Source of the DNA: Clostridiales bacterium | GTDB lineage: Bacteria; Bacillota; Clostridia; Lachnospirales; Lachnospiraceae | Reading direction: 5' to 3' | DNA length: 58,758 nt | Assembly: GCA_019416265.1 (NCBI GenBank) | Contig: DXXQ01000003.1 | Location: forward strand, 1 to 58,758 | Shown here: positions 16,216-25,650 of the stretch, piece by piece | How positions within the stretch are numbered: the stretch's first letter is position 1 | Layout of the letters: the number at the start of each line of letters is the position of its first letter | Notes under the pieces: generated by a model | Seen by the model: only the letters and a program-made list of their open reading frames with translations | Told to the model about the DNA's origin: nothing | The model's database searches: none | Position numbers and translations under genes: made by a program

Positions 16216-17115
16216 TTGAATTCCAAAAAGAAAGGTATGACTCTGGTTGCGAAGCAGCGGCTTGCAGGATGGACATTCCTGACACCGGCAACCATTCTGA
16301 TCGCGATCATGAGTTTTTACCCCATGGTCAAGGCATTTATTGTTTCCCTGCAGACCGGCGCAGGTGCAAATATGCACTTTGCAGACCCGATTTTTAAGAA
16401 TTACCAGAGAATCCTGGCAGATAAGGTATTCCAGCAGTCTATTGTCAATACGTTTCTGTACCTGATCATTCAGGTTCCGATCATGCTGGTTCTTGCCATT
16501 TTGCTGGCGCAGCTTTTAAATAATAAAGATCTGAAATTCCGGGGACTTTTCCGTACCTGTGTATTTTTACCATGCGCTACCTCCCTGGTTTCCTACTCTT
16601 TGATCTTCCGTTCCATGTTTGCTACAGACGGACTGGTCAACAGTGTGCTTATTAATCTGGGAATCCTGGATACCGGCTATAACTTCCTGGGAAATGCCGC
16701 CAGTGCAAAGATCGTGATCATCATCGCCCTGATCTGGAGATGGACAGGCTATAACATGGTATTTTACCTGGCGGGCCTTCAGAACATTGAATATTCCGTA
16801 TACGAGGCAGCAAAGATCGACGGCGCCAACGGCTGGAAAACCTTCTGGAAGATCACAGTTCCGCTTTTGAAACCCACTATTATCATGACATTCATTATGT
16901 CTATCAACGGTACTCTGCAGCTCTTCGACGAGTCTGTCAACCTGACAAAGGGTGGTCCTGCAAACACTACCATCACAATGTCTCATTATGTTTATAACAC
17001 ATGCTTCATCAACGTGCCGAACTTCGGTTATGCGGCAGCCATGTCCTTCCTGATCTTTATCATGGTAGCGATCCTGGCATTTATCAATCTGAAAGTAGGT
17101 GATACACGTGACTAA
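16216..17115 (+). CDS. CUT1-type sugar permease, MalF-like subunit
   Basis: A 299-residue inner membrane protein with six predicted helices. The EAA loop reads YEAAKIDGANGWKTFWKITVPLL (about residues 195-217), the contact site for the ATPase. The start is probably TTG 16216, placed 7 bases after AAAGGGGGAA; an in-frame TTG at 16189 lacks a binding site, and ATG 16237 is also possible. It pairs with the MalG-like permease that follows. No ATPase gene is present, so the pair must use a shared MsmK/MsiK-type ATPase encoded elsewhere. Confidence 0.9.
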   Translation: MNSKKKGMTLVAKQRLAGWTFLTPATILIAIMSFYPMVKAFIVSLQTGAGANMHFADPIFKNYQRILADKVFQQSIVNTFLYLIIQVPIMLVLAILLAQLLNNKDLKFRGLFRTCVFLPCATSLVSYSLIFRSMFATDGLVNSVLINLGILDTGYNFLGNAASAKIVIIIALIWRWTGYNMVFYLAGLQNIEYSVYEAAKIDGANGWKTFWKITVPLLKPTIIMTFIMSINGTLQLFDESVNLTKGGPANTTITMSHYVYNTCFINVPNFGYAAAMSFLIFIMVAILAFINLKVGDTRD

Positions 17116-17935
17116 GAAAAATAAATCAGCGATTCAGAGAAGATTGATTCCTACATATATTTTCCTGAGCATTGTCTCCTTTATCTCCGTGTTTCCTCTG
17201 TACTGGATGATTTCAGCGGCAACAAATACATCCACAGACGTTTCCAGAGGAAAGCTCCTTCCCGGAACACACTTTATGGAGAATTTCCGTAACCTGACCA
17301 CACAGCAGCCCTTATGGAAAGCTCTTGGAAACTCTTTCTTTTATGCGATCCTTACAACAGTGATCTGCCTTCTGGTCTGCTCCATTGCAGGCTACGGCTT
17401 TGAGATTTATCATGACAAAGGAAAGGATTTATTATTCTCCATTCTTCTTCTTGCTATGATGATCCCGCAGGTTGCAACCATGGTTCCGTTATTCCAGATG
17501 TTTTCCAAGGCGAAGCTTCTGAATACCTCCATTGGTTTCATTCTTCCGATCATATCCACGCCGTTTATGATCATGATGTTCAGGCAGAATGCCAGGGCAT
17601 TTCCGGTGGATATCATTGAAGCTGCCCGAATCGACGGACTCAGCGAGGTTCAGATTTTCTTCAGAATGTTTATTCCGACTATGAAATCCACCTATGCGGC
17701 AGCAGCAGTTATCACATTTATGAATGCGTGGAATTCCTATCTGTGGCCGAAGGTTATCATGACGGACAATGATGCGATGACAATGCCGATGCTCATTGCA
17801 AACCTGATCACCGGTTATGTGACAGATTACGGTATGCTGATGTGCGGCGTATTATTCTGTTCCATTCCGACAATGATCGTATTCTTCGTACTGCAGAAAC
17901 AGTTCGCAGAAGGTATCACAGGTGCGGTAAAATAA
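17108..17935 (+). CDS. CUT1-type sugar permease, MalG-like subunit
   Basis: A 275-residue inner membrane protein with six predicted helices and the EAA loop IEAARIDGLSEVQIFFRMFIPTM (about residues 175-197). GTG 17108 is the better start, with AAAGTAGGTG about 7 bases upstream; an in-frame GTG at 17099 is possible. It overlaps the MalF-like gene by 8 bases, implying translational coupling. Family features include the closing LQKQFAEGITGAVK segment. With the upstream permease it forms the channel for the presumed beta-galactoside. Confidence 0.9.
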   Translation: MTKKNKSAIQRRLIPTYIFLSIVSFISVFPLYWMISAATNTSTDVSRGKLLPGTHFMENFRNLTTQQPLWKALGNSFFYAILTTVICLLVCSIAGYGFEIYHDKGKDLLFSILLLAMMIPQVATMVPLFQMFSKAKLLNTSIGFILPIISTPFMIMMFRQNARAFPVDIIEAARIDGLSEVQIFFRMFIPTMKSTYAAAAVITFMNAWNSYLWPKVIMTDNDAMTMPMLIANLITGYVTDYGMLMCGVLFCSIPTMIVFFVLQKQFAEGITGAVK

Positions 17936-17946
17936 GAAAAATGAAG

Positions 17947-17980
17947 AAAGCTCTCCAAACAATGGGTGGAGGGCTTTTTT
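17947..17980 (+). terminator. Hairpin between permease and lacZ genes
   Basis: An 11-bp stem AAAGCTCTCCA/TGGAGGGCTTT with one G-T pair, then a T6 run. It lies only about 10 bases before the lacZ ribosome binding site, so it probably sets lacZ expression by partial read-through, or lacZ has its own promoter that I cannot see. Confidence 0.8.
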
Positions 17981-18002
17981 GAAAAATAACAGGAGGGTAT
18001 TT

Positions 18003-21000
18003 ATGAAACAGTTTGATTATGCTCTGGTCGGAGATCCCCGGTATTTTCAGGAGGGACGACTGGAGGCTCATTCCGATCACATATATTATGGAGCAGAGGA
18101 CATCCGCGAGGAGGGAAGCTCTTTTCAGTACAGTCTGAACGGACTGTGGAAATTTCATTATGCGAGAAATTACGGAAGTACGATTCCGGGATTTGAAAAA
18201 GAAGAATATTGCTGCAGGGACTGGGAAGATATTCATGTGCCCGCACATATCCAGATGGAGGGGTATGACGCGCCTCAGTATGCCAATGTGCAGTATCCCT
18301 GGGAGGGACATGAGGAGATTCATCCGGGCGAGATCCCCACACATTTCAATCCTGTTGCAAGCTATGTGAAATATTTCAGAGTTCCTGAAAACATGAAAGG
18401 GAGACGCCTTTTCATTTCCTTCCAGGGAGCGGAGAGCGGGCTTGCCCTTTGGCTCAACGGACAGTTTGTGGGCTACAGTGAGGACAGCTTTACCCCGGCT
18501 GAGTTCGAGCTTACCGATTATGTAAAAGAGGGGGAAAACAAGCTGGCAGCCCAGGTATTTAAGTGGACGGCCTCCAGCTGGTGTGAGGATCAGGATTTCT
18601 ACCGGTTCTCCGGAATTTACAGGGATGTATATCTTTACACAGTTCCGGAGGTACATGTTTACGATATGGAAGTCCGCGCTGTTCCTGAGGAGGACTTAAA
18701 GAAAGCGGTTCTGACCTTGAAGACGAAGAACTGGGGAAAGGGAACGGCAGAGGTTGTGCTTGCAAGAGAGGGAGTGACTGTGGCAGAACGGACTCTTGTT
18801 CTGAACGGAGAGGACAGCCTTACCATGGAAATCAAAAATCCCTGTCTCTGGAGTGCGGAAGAGCCCTTGCTTTATGAATTGGAGCTGAAGATTTTTGACG
18901 AGACAGGGGTTCTTCAGGAAATCATTCCCCAGAAGGTAGGGTTCCGCAGATTTGAGATGAAAGACGGGATCATGACTCTCAACGGAAAGAGAATTGTATT
19001 CAAGGGTGTGAACCGCCATGATTTCAGCTCCGTAAGCGGAAGATGTGTTTCCGAGGAAGATTACCGCAAGGACCTGACCGTTATGAAACGAAACAATATC
19101 AACGCCATTCGAACCAGTCATTATCCCAATGCCTCTATTTTGTACCGTCTCTGCGATGAGTATGGTTTTTACCTGATCGATGAGACAAATCTGGAATCTC
19201 ATGGTTCCTGGGATACAGCAGAGATGACCGGGGATTACACAGATGTGGTGCCCCATGACAAGCCGCAGTGGCTGGATATGATGCTGGACCGCACCAATTC
19301 CATGTATATGAGAGACAGGAATCATCCCTGTATCCTGATCTGGTCCTGTGGAAATGAATCCTTCGGAGGAAAAGATATTTATGAGATGTCGGAATTTTTC
19401 CGCAGAAAGGATCCTACCCGTCTGGTACATTATGAGGGCGTTTTCCACGACAGAAGCTACAATGACACCAGCGACATGGAAAGCCAGATGTATCCGTCTG
19501 TGGAGGCAATCCGGGAATTTCTGGCAAAGGATGACAGCAAGCCCTTTATCTGCTGCGAATATGCCCATGCTATGGGAAATTCCTGTGGGGCTATGCATAA
19601 GTATACAGATCTGACAGACACAGAGCCGAAATATCAGGGAGGCTTTATCTGGGACTACAGCGACCAGTCCATTTACAAAAAAGACCGATACGGAAAAGAA
19701 TTCCAGGCCTATGGCGGAGATTTCGGAGAGCGCCCTACAGATTATAATTTCAGCGGAAACGGAATCGCTTATGGGGGCAGCAGGGAGGAATCCCCGAAGA
19801 TGCAGGAAGTGAAATTCAATTATCAGAATATCACAGCAGAGGTCAGCGAAGCTTCTGTTCGGGTCATCAATAAGAACCTTTTTGTCAATACCGATACCTT
19901 CGGCTGCAAAGTGACAGTCGCAAAGAACGGAAAAGTCATTCGAAGCGCAGGGATCGAGACGAATGTGGAGCCCCTTGGTGAAAAGACCTATGCACTTCCT
20001 TTTGAAAAAGAAACAGCAGAGGGAGAGTATGCAGTCACAGTTTCCTTCTATTTAAAAGAGGACAGAATCTGGGCAAAAGCAGGTCATGAGGTTGCTTTCG
20101 GCCAGTATGTATATCAGGTGGAAGGCAGGAAAGAAGTCTGCACAGAGGAATTTGAGGTGATTCGCAGCATCCATAACATTGGTGTCCGCGGAGCTCACTT
20201 TGAAGTAATGTTCTCTGTTCTCAATGGAGGACTTGTTTCTTATAAATATGCAGGGAAAGAAATGATCGAGGCAATCCCGAAACCGAACTTCTGGAGAGCA
20301 CCTACAGACAACGATTGTGGAAATCTCATGCAGATGCGCTATGCACAGTGGAAAATTGCCAGTATGTACGCAACACATAAGGAATATCGTTTAAGCCGGA
20401 GCTTCACAACTCCGGAGGATCATAAAGAATTCCGCCACGGCATTTACGGTCCTGCCAATGTGCCTGAGGTGGAAGTGAAGGAGCACAGCGCAGTTGTAAG
20501 CTTCCGGTATTTCCTTCCCACAACGCCTGCAAGCGACTGTGTACTTTCTTATGAAGTATACGGAGATGGAAAAGTTAAGACGACACTTACCTATGACCCG
20601 GTGGAGGGCCTTCCGGATATGCCGGAATTCGGTGTGATGTTCAAATTCAATGCAGATTATGACCATGTGAAATGGTATGGTCTGGGAGAGGCGGAAACCT
20701 ATTCAGACCGTAAGCATGGCGCGAAACTTGGAATTTACGAAAATCTGGTTTCTGATAATATGGCTGCATATATGGTTCCTCAGGAATGCGGGGCAAAAGA
20801 AGAGGTGCGCTGGGCATCTGTTACAGACCGTAAGGGAAGAGGAATGCTCTTTGAGATGGAAGAGGGACCGATGATGTTCTCCGCATTACCCTACACACCT
20901 CATGAGATGGAAAACGCCATGCATCCTTACGAGCTGCCCCAGGTACATTACACAGTAGTACGCGTGGCAAAGGCACAGATGGGAATCGGCGGAGACGACA

Positions 21001-21083
21001 GCTGGGGAGCCTTTACACACTCGGAATATCTTCTTGACAAAGAGAAAAAGATGGAATTCAGCTTCAGCTTTAAGGGAATCTGA
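18003..21083 (+). CDS. lacZ: GH2 beta-galactosidase (LacZ type)
   Basis: A 1026-residue cytoplasmic enzyme, the same length class as E. coli LacZ. Domains in order are the sugar-binding jelly roll, an immunoglobulin-like domain, the catalytic TIM barrel (about 330-620), a second immunoglobulin-like domain and the C-terminal beta-sandwich. The acid/base is Glu452 in IWSCGNES and the nucleophile is Glu519 in CCEYAHAMGNS. FKGVNRHD and IRTSHYPN are the usual GH2 signatures. There is no signal peptide. ATG 18003 follows AGGAGGG. It hydrolyses terminal beta-galactose from lactose or related sugars imported by the preceding transporter. Confidence 0.95.
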   Translation: MKQFDYALVGDPRYFQEGRLEAHSDHIYYGAEDIREEGSSFQYSLNGLWKFHYARNYGSTIPGFEKEEYCCRDWEDIHVPAHIQMEGYDAPQYANVQYPWEGHEEIHPGEIPTHFNPVASYVKYFRVPENMKGRRLFISFQGAESGLALWLNGQFVGYSEDSFTPAEFELTDYVKEGENKLAAQVFKWTASSWCEDQDFYRFSGIYRDVYLYTVPEVHVYDMEVRAVPEEDLKKAVLTLKTKNWGKGTAEVVLAREGVTVAERTLVLNGEDSLTMEIKNPCLWSAEEPLLYELELKIFDETGVLQEIIPQKVGFRRFEMKDGIMTLNGKRIVFKGVNRHDFSSVSGRCVSEEDYRKDLTVMKRNNINAIRTSHYPNASILYRLCDEYGFYLIDETNLESHGSWDTAEMTGDYTDVVPHDKPQWLDMMLDRTNSMYMRDRNHPCILIWSCGNESFGGKDIYEMSEFFRRKDPTRLVHYEGVFHDRSYNDTSDMESQMYPSVEAIREFLAKDDSKPFICCEYAHAMGNSCGAMHKYTDLTDTEPKYQGGFIWDYSDQSIYKKDRYGKEFQAYGGDFGERPTDYNFSGNGIAYGGSREESPKMQEVKFNYQNITAEVSEASVRVINKNLFVNTDTFGCKVTVAKNGKVIRSAGIETNVEPLGEKTYALPFEKETAEGEYAVTVSFYLKEDRIWAKAGHEVAFGQYVYQVEGRKEVCTEEFEVIRSIHNIGVRGAHFEVMFSVLNGGLVSYKYAGKEMIEAIPKPNFWRAPTDNDCGNLMQMRYAQWKIASMYATHKEYRLSRSFTTPEDHKEFRHGIYGPANVPEVEVKEHSAVVSFRYFLPTTPASDCVLSYEVYGDGKVKTTLTYDPVEGLPDMPEFGVMFKFNADYDHVKWYGLGEAETYSDRKHGAKLGIYENLVSDNMAAYMVPQECGAKEEVRWASVTDRKGRGMLFEMEEGPMMFSALPYTPHEMENAMHPYELPQVHYTVVRVAKAQMGIGGDDSWGAFTHSEYLLDKEKKMEFSFSFKGI

Positions 21084-21109
21084 TATTTCAGAAACTGGAG
21101 GGATTTTTA

Positions 21110-23137
21110 ATGGACTTTGTGACAAAGAAACTGCTTCACGGCGGTGACTACAATCCGGAACAGTGGCTGAACAGACCGGATATTTTGAAAAAAGATATAG
21201 AAATGCTCAAGGAGGCAGGCTGCAATGTGGTGAGTCTCGGGATTTTTTCCTGGTCCACCCTGGAGCCTGAGGAAGGCGTTTACCAGACGAAATGGCTGGA
21301 AGATATAGTCGGTAATCTGTATGAAAATGGGATTTACACCATTTTGGCCACACCTACAGGAGCCCGCCCCAAGTGGATGGCAGACAAATATCCGGAGGTT
21401 CTCCGTGTAGACGAGAGCCGCAGGAGAAATCTCTTCGGGTTCCGACATAATCATTGTTATACATCGCCGGTTTACAGGGAAAAGACAGAGAAGATCAACC
21501 GTCTGCTCTCAGAGAGGCTGGGAAGCCATCCGGGCGTGATCCTGTGGCACGTTTCCAACGAATACGGGGGAGAGTGCCACTGCCCGCTCTGCCAGGAGGC
21601 GTTTCGAAACTGGCTGAGAGAAAAATATAAAACCATCGAAAATTTAAATGACAGATGGTGTACCACTTTCTGGAGTCATACGTATCAAAGCTTTGACCAG
21701 ATTGAGAGTCCTTCCTCCATTGGAGAAACCCAGCTCCATGCACTGAATCTGGACTGGAAACGTTTCGTGACACACCAGACTGCAGACTTCCTTCATCACG
21801 AGATTCAGGCAATCCGGGAAGGGGGAAGCACACTGCCCACAACTGCAAATCTGATGTACTATTACGATGGACTTGACTATTTCCGGCTTGCCAGGGAAAT
21901 TGATATTGTTACCTGGGATACCTATCCCGCCTGGCATAAGGAGGCGGTTCTGGAAACCGCCTACGATAACGGAATGTGCCATGACTTGATGCGTTCCCTG
22001 AAGAAAAAGCCCTTTTTCCAGATGGAATCCTGCCCGACCTCAATCAACTGGCAGGGGGTAAGTAAGCTGAAAAAGCCGGGAATCCTGTTTAGCCAGTCTA
22101 TGCAGGCAATCGCCCACGGAGGAGAGGGAGCCCTCTATTTCCAGATCCGGCAGAGCCGCGGTGCCTCTGAGAAATTCCACGGCGCTGTGATCGACCATTA
22201 CGGGGAAAAAGATACGAGAGTGTTTGGGGAAGTGGCAAAGACCGGAGAAGTCCTTGGGAAGCTTTCAGAACTGGCGGGAACCAGGGTGATCAGCAAGGCG
22301 GCAATTCTCTTTGACTGGAACAGCCGCTGGGCAATGGAGGACAGCCAGGGACCGAGAAATAAAGGACTCCATTATATGGAAGCAGTCCGTAAGGTGTACA
22401 GAGGGTTCCGCAAAAAGGGTGTAAATGTAGATTTGATCGATATGGACTGCGAACTGTCGGGATATGAGATTCTGGCGATTCCCATGGGCTATATGTTTAA
22501 AGAGGGCTTTGCTGAAAAGGTCCGGGCATTTGTGGAGAAGGGCGGTACTCTGATCACAACCTACTGGTCGGGAATCGCTGACGATACAGACAGATGCTAT
22601 CTGGGCGGAACTCCACACGGACTGATGGACGTACTGGGAATCCGAAGCGAGGAGATCGACGGGCTTTACGACTGGGAAGAAAATCAGATGATTCCTGTAA
22701 AGGACAATGAGCTGGGGCTCTCGAGAGAATATACCTGCAAATATCTGTGCGATCTCGTCAGGACAGGAACTGCAAGAACGCTGATGACCTACGGCGGAGA
22801 TTTTTACAGGGGGTATCCATGCCTTACAGTCAACTGTTATGGAAAAGGCAAGGCATGGTATGTGGCCTGTGACGGAGAAAAAGAGTTCTATGAGGAATTT
22901 ATCGGAAGAGTGCTTGAAGACAGTCATATTTCGGGGCCTGTGAAAGAAGAAATCCCCCGGGGACTGGAAATCACCACAAGGGAGACAGACGCAGTACGAT
23001 ACTATATTTATCAGAATTTCGGGGAAGCTTCAGTTATTCCGCCTCTGCCCGGGGAAGGCTTTGCATGCGTCTTCGGTTCGGAGAGAGAAGCGCTCCCGCC
23101 CCTGGGCTTTCTGGTGCTGAAAAGTGCTAAAGAATAA
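21110..23137 (+). CDS. GH42 beta-galactosidase
   Basis: A 675-residue cytoplasmic enzyme of family GH42. It opens with LLHGGDYNPEQW, the usual start of the family's TIM barrel. The acid/base is Glu151 in HVSNEYGG and the nucleophile is Glu306 in FFQMES. A cysteine cluster (Cys116, Cys156, Cys158, Cys161) fits the zinc site of the trimeric GH42 enzymes. The trimerisation and C-terminal beta domains follow (about 395-675). GH42 enzymes of gut bacteria often prefer galacto-oligosaccharides or type-1 linkages over lactose, complementing the GH2 enzyme. It begins 26 bases after lacZ, with AACTGGAGGG upstream, so the two form one transcript. Confidence 0.95.
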   Translation: MDFVTKKLLHGGDYNPEQWLNRPDILKKDIEMLKEAGCNVVSLGIFSWSTLEPEEGVYQTKWLEDIVGNLYENGIYTILATPTGARPKWMADKYPEVLRVDESRRRNLFGFRHNHCYTSPVYREKTEKINRLLSERLGSHPGVILWHVSNEYGGECHCPLCQEAFRNWLREKYKTIENLNDRWCTTFWSHTYQSFDQIESPSSIGETQLHALNLDWKRFVTHQTADFLHHEIQAIREGGSTLPTTANLMYYYDGLDYFRLAREIDIVTWDTYPAWHKEAVLETAYDNGMCHDLMRSLKKKPFFQMESCPTSINWQGVSKLKKPGILFSQSMQAIAHGGEGALYFQIRQSRGASEKFHGAVIDHYGEKDTRVFGEVAKTGEVLGKLSELAGTRVISKAAILFDWNSRWAMEDSQGPRNKGLHYMEAVRKVYRGFRKKGVNVDLIDMDCELSGYEILAIPMGYMFKEGFAEKVRAFVEKGGTLITTYWSGIADDTDRCYLGGTPHGLMDVLGIRSEEIDGLYDWEENQMIPVKDNELGLSREYTCKYLCDLVRTGTARTLMTYGGDFYRGYPCLTVNCYGKGKAWYVACDGEKEFYEEFIGRVLEDSHISGPVKEEIPRGLEITTRETDAVRYYIYQNFGEASVIPPLPGEGFACVFGSEREALPPLGFLVLKSAKE

Positions 23138-23159
23138 AACGTGTTAATTGGCTTCAGGG

Positions 23160-24050
23160 TTAAATCTGCTTTTCATCAAATTTATCCATTTTATCGGTAT
23201 GGGTTCTGTAATTTAAAGGGCTCATACCGAATTTCTTTTTAAAGGCTTTGGAAAAAGTAAGCTGGTCCTCGTATCCTACCATATTGGAGATTTCTTTTAC
23301 AGAAAGGGCAGTGCTTGCCAGATAATTGGCAGCTCTGTGCATCCGGAAGTCGATGAGGAATTTCTGGGCGGAAAGACCCAGCTCTTTTTGGAAGGACTGA
23401 TTGAGATGGGCGCGGCTGATACCCACATTTTCCGCGATGTCCCCCACTGTAATGCCGTGCATATACATTCCCCTGATATAGCCGATGGCAAGCTCCGTGT
23501 AGGTGCTGGTGCTGTAGCCGTATTTTTTCTTTGTCTCAAGGGTGGCACGTTCCTCCTGAAACGCTGCGAGAACAGACAGGATACGCATAAGGCAGGATTC
23601 CCGGTAGAGATTATCCGAGAAGGAAAGAGCCTTATGATCCAGCATATCCCCGATACAGTTTCTTATTAGGTCCTCGTTCGGGAAGGGAAGGATCCTCTGA
23701 TTCTGGGAAAACCCGCACTGGCGCAGAATCGTATCTGCCCGCATTCCCTTAAAGCCGATCCAGGCATAGGTCCACGGCGTAGTTTCGTCTGCTCCGTAGG
23801 TTACGGCATCTCCGGGATAGATCAGAAACATCTGCCCCGGAGTCAGAGTCCAGGTATTTCCGTTGACTGAGAAAAAACCGGCTCCGTCAAGAACAAAATG
23901 AATGATATATTCTTCACGAACGCCGGAAAAAACATGATAAGGTTTGCAGTGCTCTCTGCCTGTGTGTACAAGGGAAAGATCAAGAGAGGTTTCCCGTAGG
24001 TGTTCAAGGCAGCGGAAATTAATACTGTCTGTATATTTTACATTTTTCAT
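23160..24050 (-). CDS. AraC-family regulator, divergent to the alpha-galactoside operon
   Basis: A 296-residue protein with an N-terminal cupin domain (about 20-110, including IIHFVLDGAGFFSVNG and PGQMFLIYPGD) and a C-terminal AraC DNA-binding domain (VGISRAHLNQSFQKELGLS and ISNMVGYEDQLTFSKAFKKKFG). It belongs to the MsmR/RafR-like group that activates multiple-sugar operons. I chose the ATG at 24050 because GGAG stands 8 bases before it; the ATG at 24065 would add five residues and has no binding site. It is convergent with the GH42 gene and divergent from the CUT1 operon at 24351, its likely target. Confidence 0.88.
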   Translation of the reverse strand: MKNVKYTDSINFRCLEHLRETSLDLSLVHTGREHCKPYHVFSGVREEYIIHFVLDGAGFFSVNGNTWTLTPGQMFLIYPGDAVTYGADETTPWTYAWIGFKGMRADTILRQCGFSQNQRILPFPNEDLIRNCIGDMLDHKALSFSDNLYRESCLMRILSVLAAFQEERATLETKKKYGYSTSTYTELAIGYIRGMYMHGITVGDIAENVGISRAHLNQSFQKELGLSAQKFLIDFRMHRAANYLASTALSVKEISNMVGYEDQLTFSKAFKKKFGMSPLNYRTHTDKMDKFDEKQI

Positions 24051-24350
24051 ATTGTTTTTCTCCATAACTGAGATTTGGGTAAAATGCCCGTTTTAAAGGG
24101 ATTTTCAGTGCATACTATCTAAAACTGTTTACATTTTACCATATAATAAGTAATTTTGCCATAGAAATATATACATAGGATATGCGATTTTTCTATATAA
24201 AAATTACCATATCTTCCATTCATATTCCCATTTCTAAAATTTCTGTAAAAGGTATAATAAGAATCACAAAGAACAAATCAGCAAAGCCCGGGGAAAGCTT
24301 ATAAGGATGTAGAAGCTCAGGGCGTCCATGACAAAGAAGGAGGAAAAACA
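24051..24350. promoter_or_regulatory. Divergent control region between AraC regulator and CUT1 operon
   Basis: A 300-base AT-rich region. It has TATAAT at 24253-24258 facing the transporter without a recognisable -35, typical of AraC-activated promoters. TTACCATAT occurs twice in the same direction (24136-24144 and 24204-24212). These are candidate operator half-sites but are AT-rich enough to occur by chance. No other feature seen. Confidence 0.45.
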
Positions 24351-25616
24351 ATGAACAAAACAATGAAAAAGTTCACCGTAGCATTACTCACAGGTGCAAT
24401 GGCAGTGACAGCGATCGCTCCTGCAAGCGTACAGGCAAAAGCGAAAAAGCTTACGGTAGCAATCTGGGATAACGGACAGAAGGCCGGCCTTGAGGAAATC
24501 ATGAAAGAGTTTACAGAGGCTACAGGTGTTGAGACAGAGATTCAGGTTATTGAGTGGGGAAGCTACTGGACACTCCTCGAAGCAGGAGCATCAGGGGGAG
24601 AGATGCCGGATGTATTCTGGATGCATTCCAATGAAGCTGTCCGCTACATGGCAAACGAGATTCTTCTCGATCTGACAGATTACATTGAAGGCAGCGAGAA
24701 GCTGGAGATGGATAAATTCCCGGAAGACATCAGAACCATGTATCAGTGGGATGACAAGACCTACGCAGTTCCCAAGGACGTAGATACCATTGCAATGTGG
24801 TACAACAAAGATATGTTCGATGAAGCTGGAATTCCTTATCCGGACGGAAGCTGGACCTGGGATGAGTTTTATGAGATCGCGGAAAAACTCACAAAGGAAG
24901 ACGGAAGCCAGTTTGGTTTTGCGGCAAATCCGTCCAACGAGCAGGATACCTGGATGAACATTATTTACAGCATGGGCGGAACCGTTCTGAAAGATGACAA
25001 TACCTCCGGTTTCGATGATGAAAACACGATCAAAGCAATGAACTTCGTTGATAAATGTATCAAAAATGTAATGCCTCCGGCTGCAACCATGTCAGAGACA
25101 GGCACAGACGTACTTCTCAGCTCCGGAAAGGTAGCCATGATTTCCCAGGGCTCCTGGATGGTATCCGGATTTAAAGATAACGAGTACATCACAGAGCACT
25201 GCGACGTTGCAAGACTTCCGAAGGATGCGGAGACAGGAGAGAGCGTTTCTCTGTATAACGGACTTGGATGGGCTGCATCTGCCAACACAGAAAATCCGGA
25301 TGAAGCTTTCCAGTTAATTGAATGGTTCGGAACAAAAGATATGCAGAAGAAACAGGCAGACCTCGGTGTGACCATGGCAGCTTACGAAGGCGCATCAGAA
25401 GGCTGGGTAAGCAGTACAGACGCATTTAATCTCAAACCATATCTGGAAGCAATGGACAACATTGTATTCAGACCTCATACAAACGCAACTCTTGCATGGT
25501 GGAATCCAATGGTAGAAGAACTTAAAAAACCGTGGAACGGTGAAGAGAGCATGGAAGACGCATGTAAGAACATTACAGAAATTATGAATGAAAAAATCGC
25601 GGAAGAATCCTATTGA
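24351..25616 (+). CDS. CUT1-type sugar-binding protein (alpha-galactoside operon)
   Basis: A 421-residue extracellular solute-binding protein. The signal peptide probably ends after VQA (about residue 27), and the mature part begins with a lysine-rich stretch and LTVAIWDNGQKAG. Family landmarks are MPDVFWMHSNEA, YAVPKDVDTIAMWYNKDMF, SWTWDEFYEIAEKLT and AMISQGSWMVSGF. An operon with two CUT1 permeases, a YesL-type protein and a GH36 alpha-galactosidase suggests raffinose, melibiose or stachyose as ligand. It is only distantly similar to the binding protein at 14832. AAGGAGG precedes ATG 24351. No lipobox is visible. Confidence 0.87.
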   Translation: MNKTMKKFTVALLTGAMAVTAIAPASVQAKAKKLTVAIWDNGQKAGLEEIMKEFTEATGVETEIQVIEWGSYWTLLEAGASGGEMPDVFWMHSNEAVRYMANEILLDLTDYIEGSEKLEMDKFPEDIRTMYQWDDKTYAVPKDVDTIAMWYNKDMFDEAGIPYPDGSWTWDEFYEIAEKLTKEDGSQFGFAANPSNEQDTWMNIIYSMGGTVLKDDNTSGFDDENTIKAMNFVDKCIKNVMPPAATMSETGTDVLLSSGKVAMISQGSWMVSGFKDNEYITEHCDVARLPKDAETGESVSLYNGLGWAASANTENPDEAFQLIEWFGTKDMQKKQADLGVTMAAYEGASEGWVSSTDAFNLKPYLEAMDNIVFRPHTNATLAWWNPMVEELKKPWNGEESMEDACKNITEIMNEKIAEESY

Positions 25617-25650
25617 TTGATCTTTACAGCGGCAGAGAGGAGTGAGAGCT

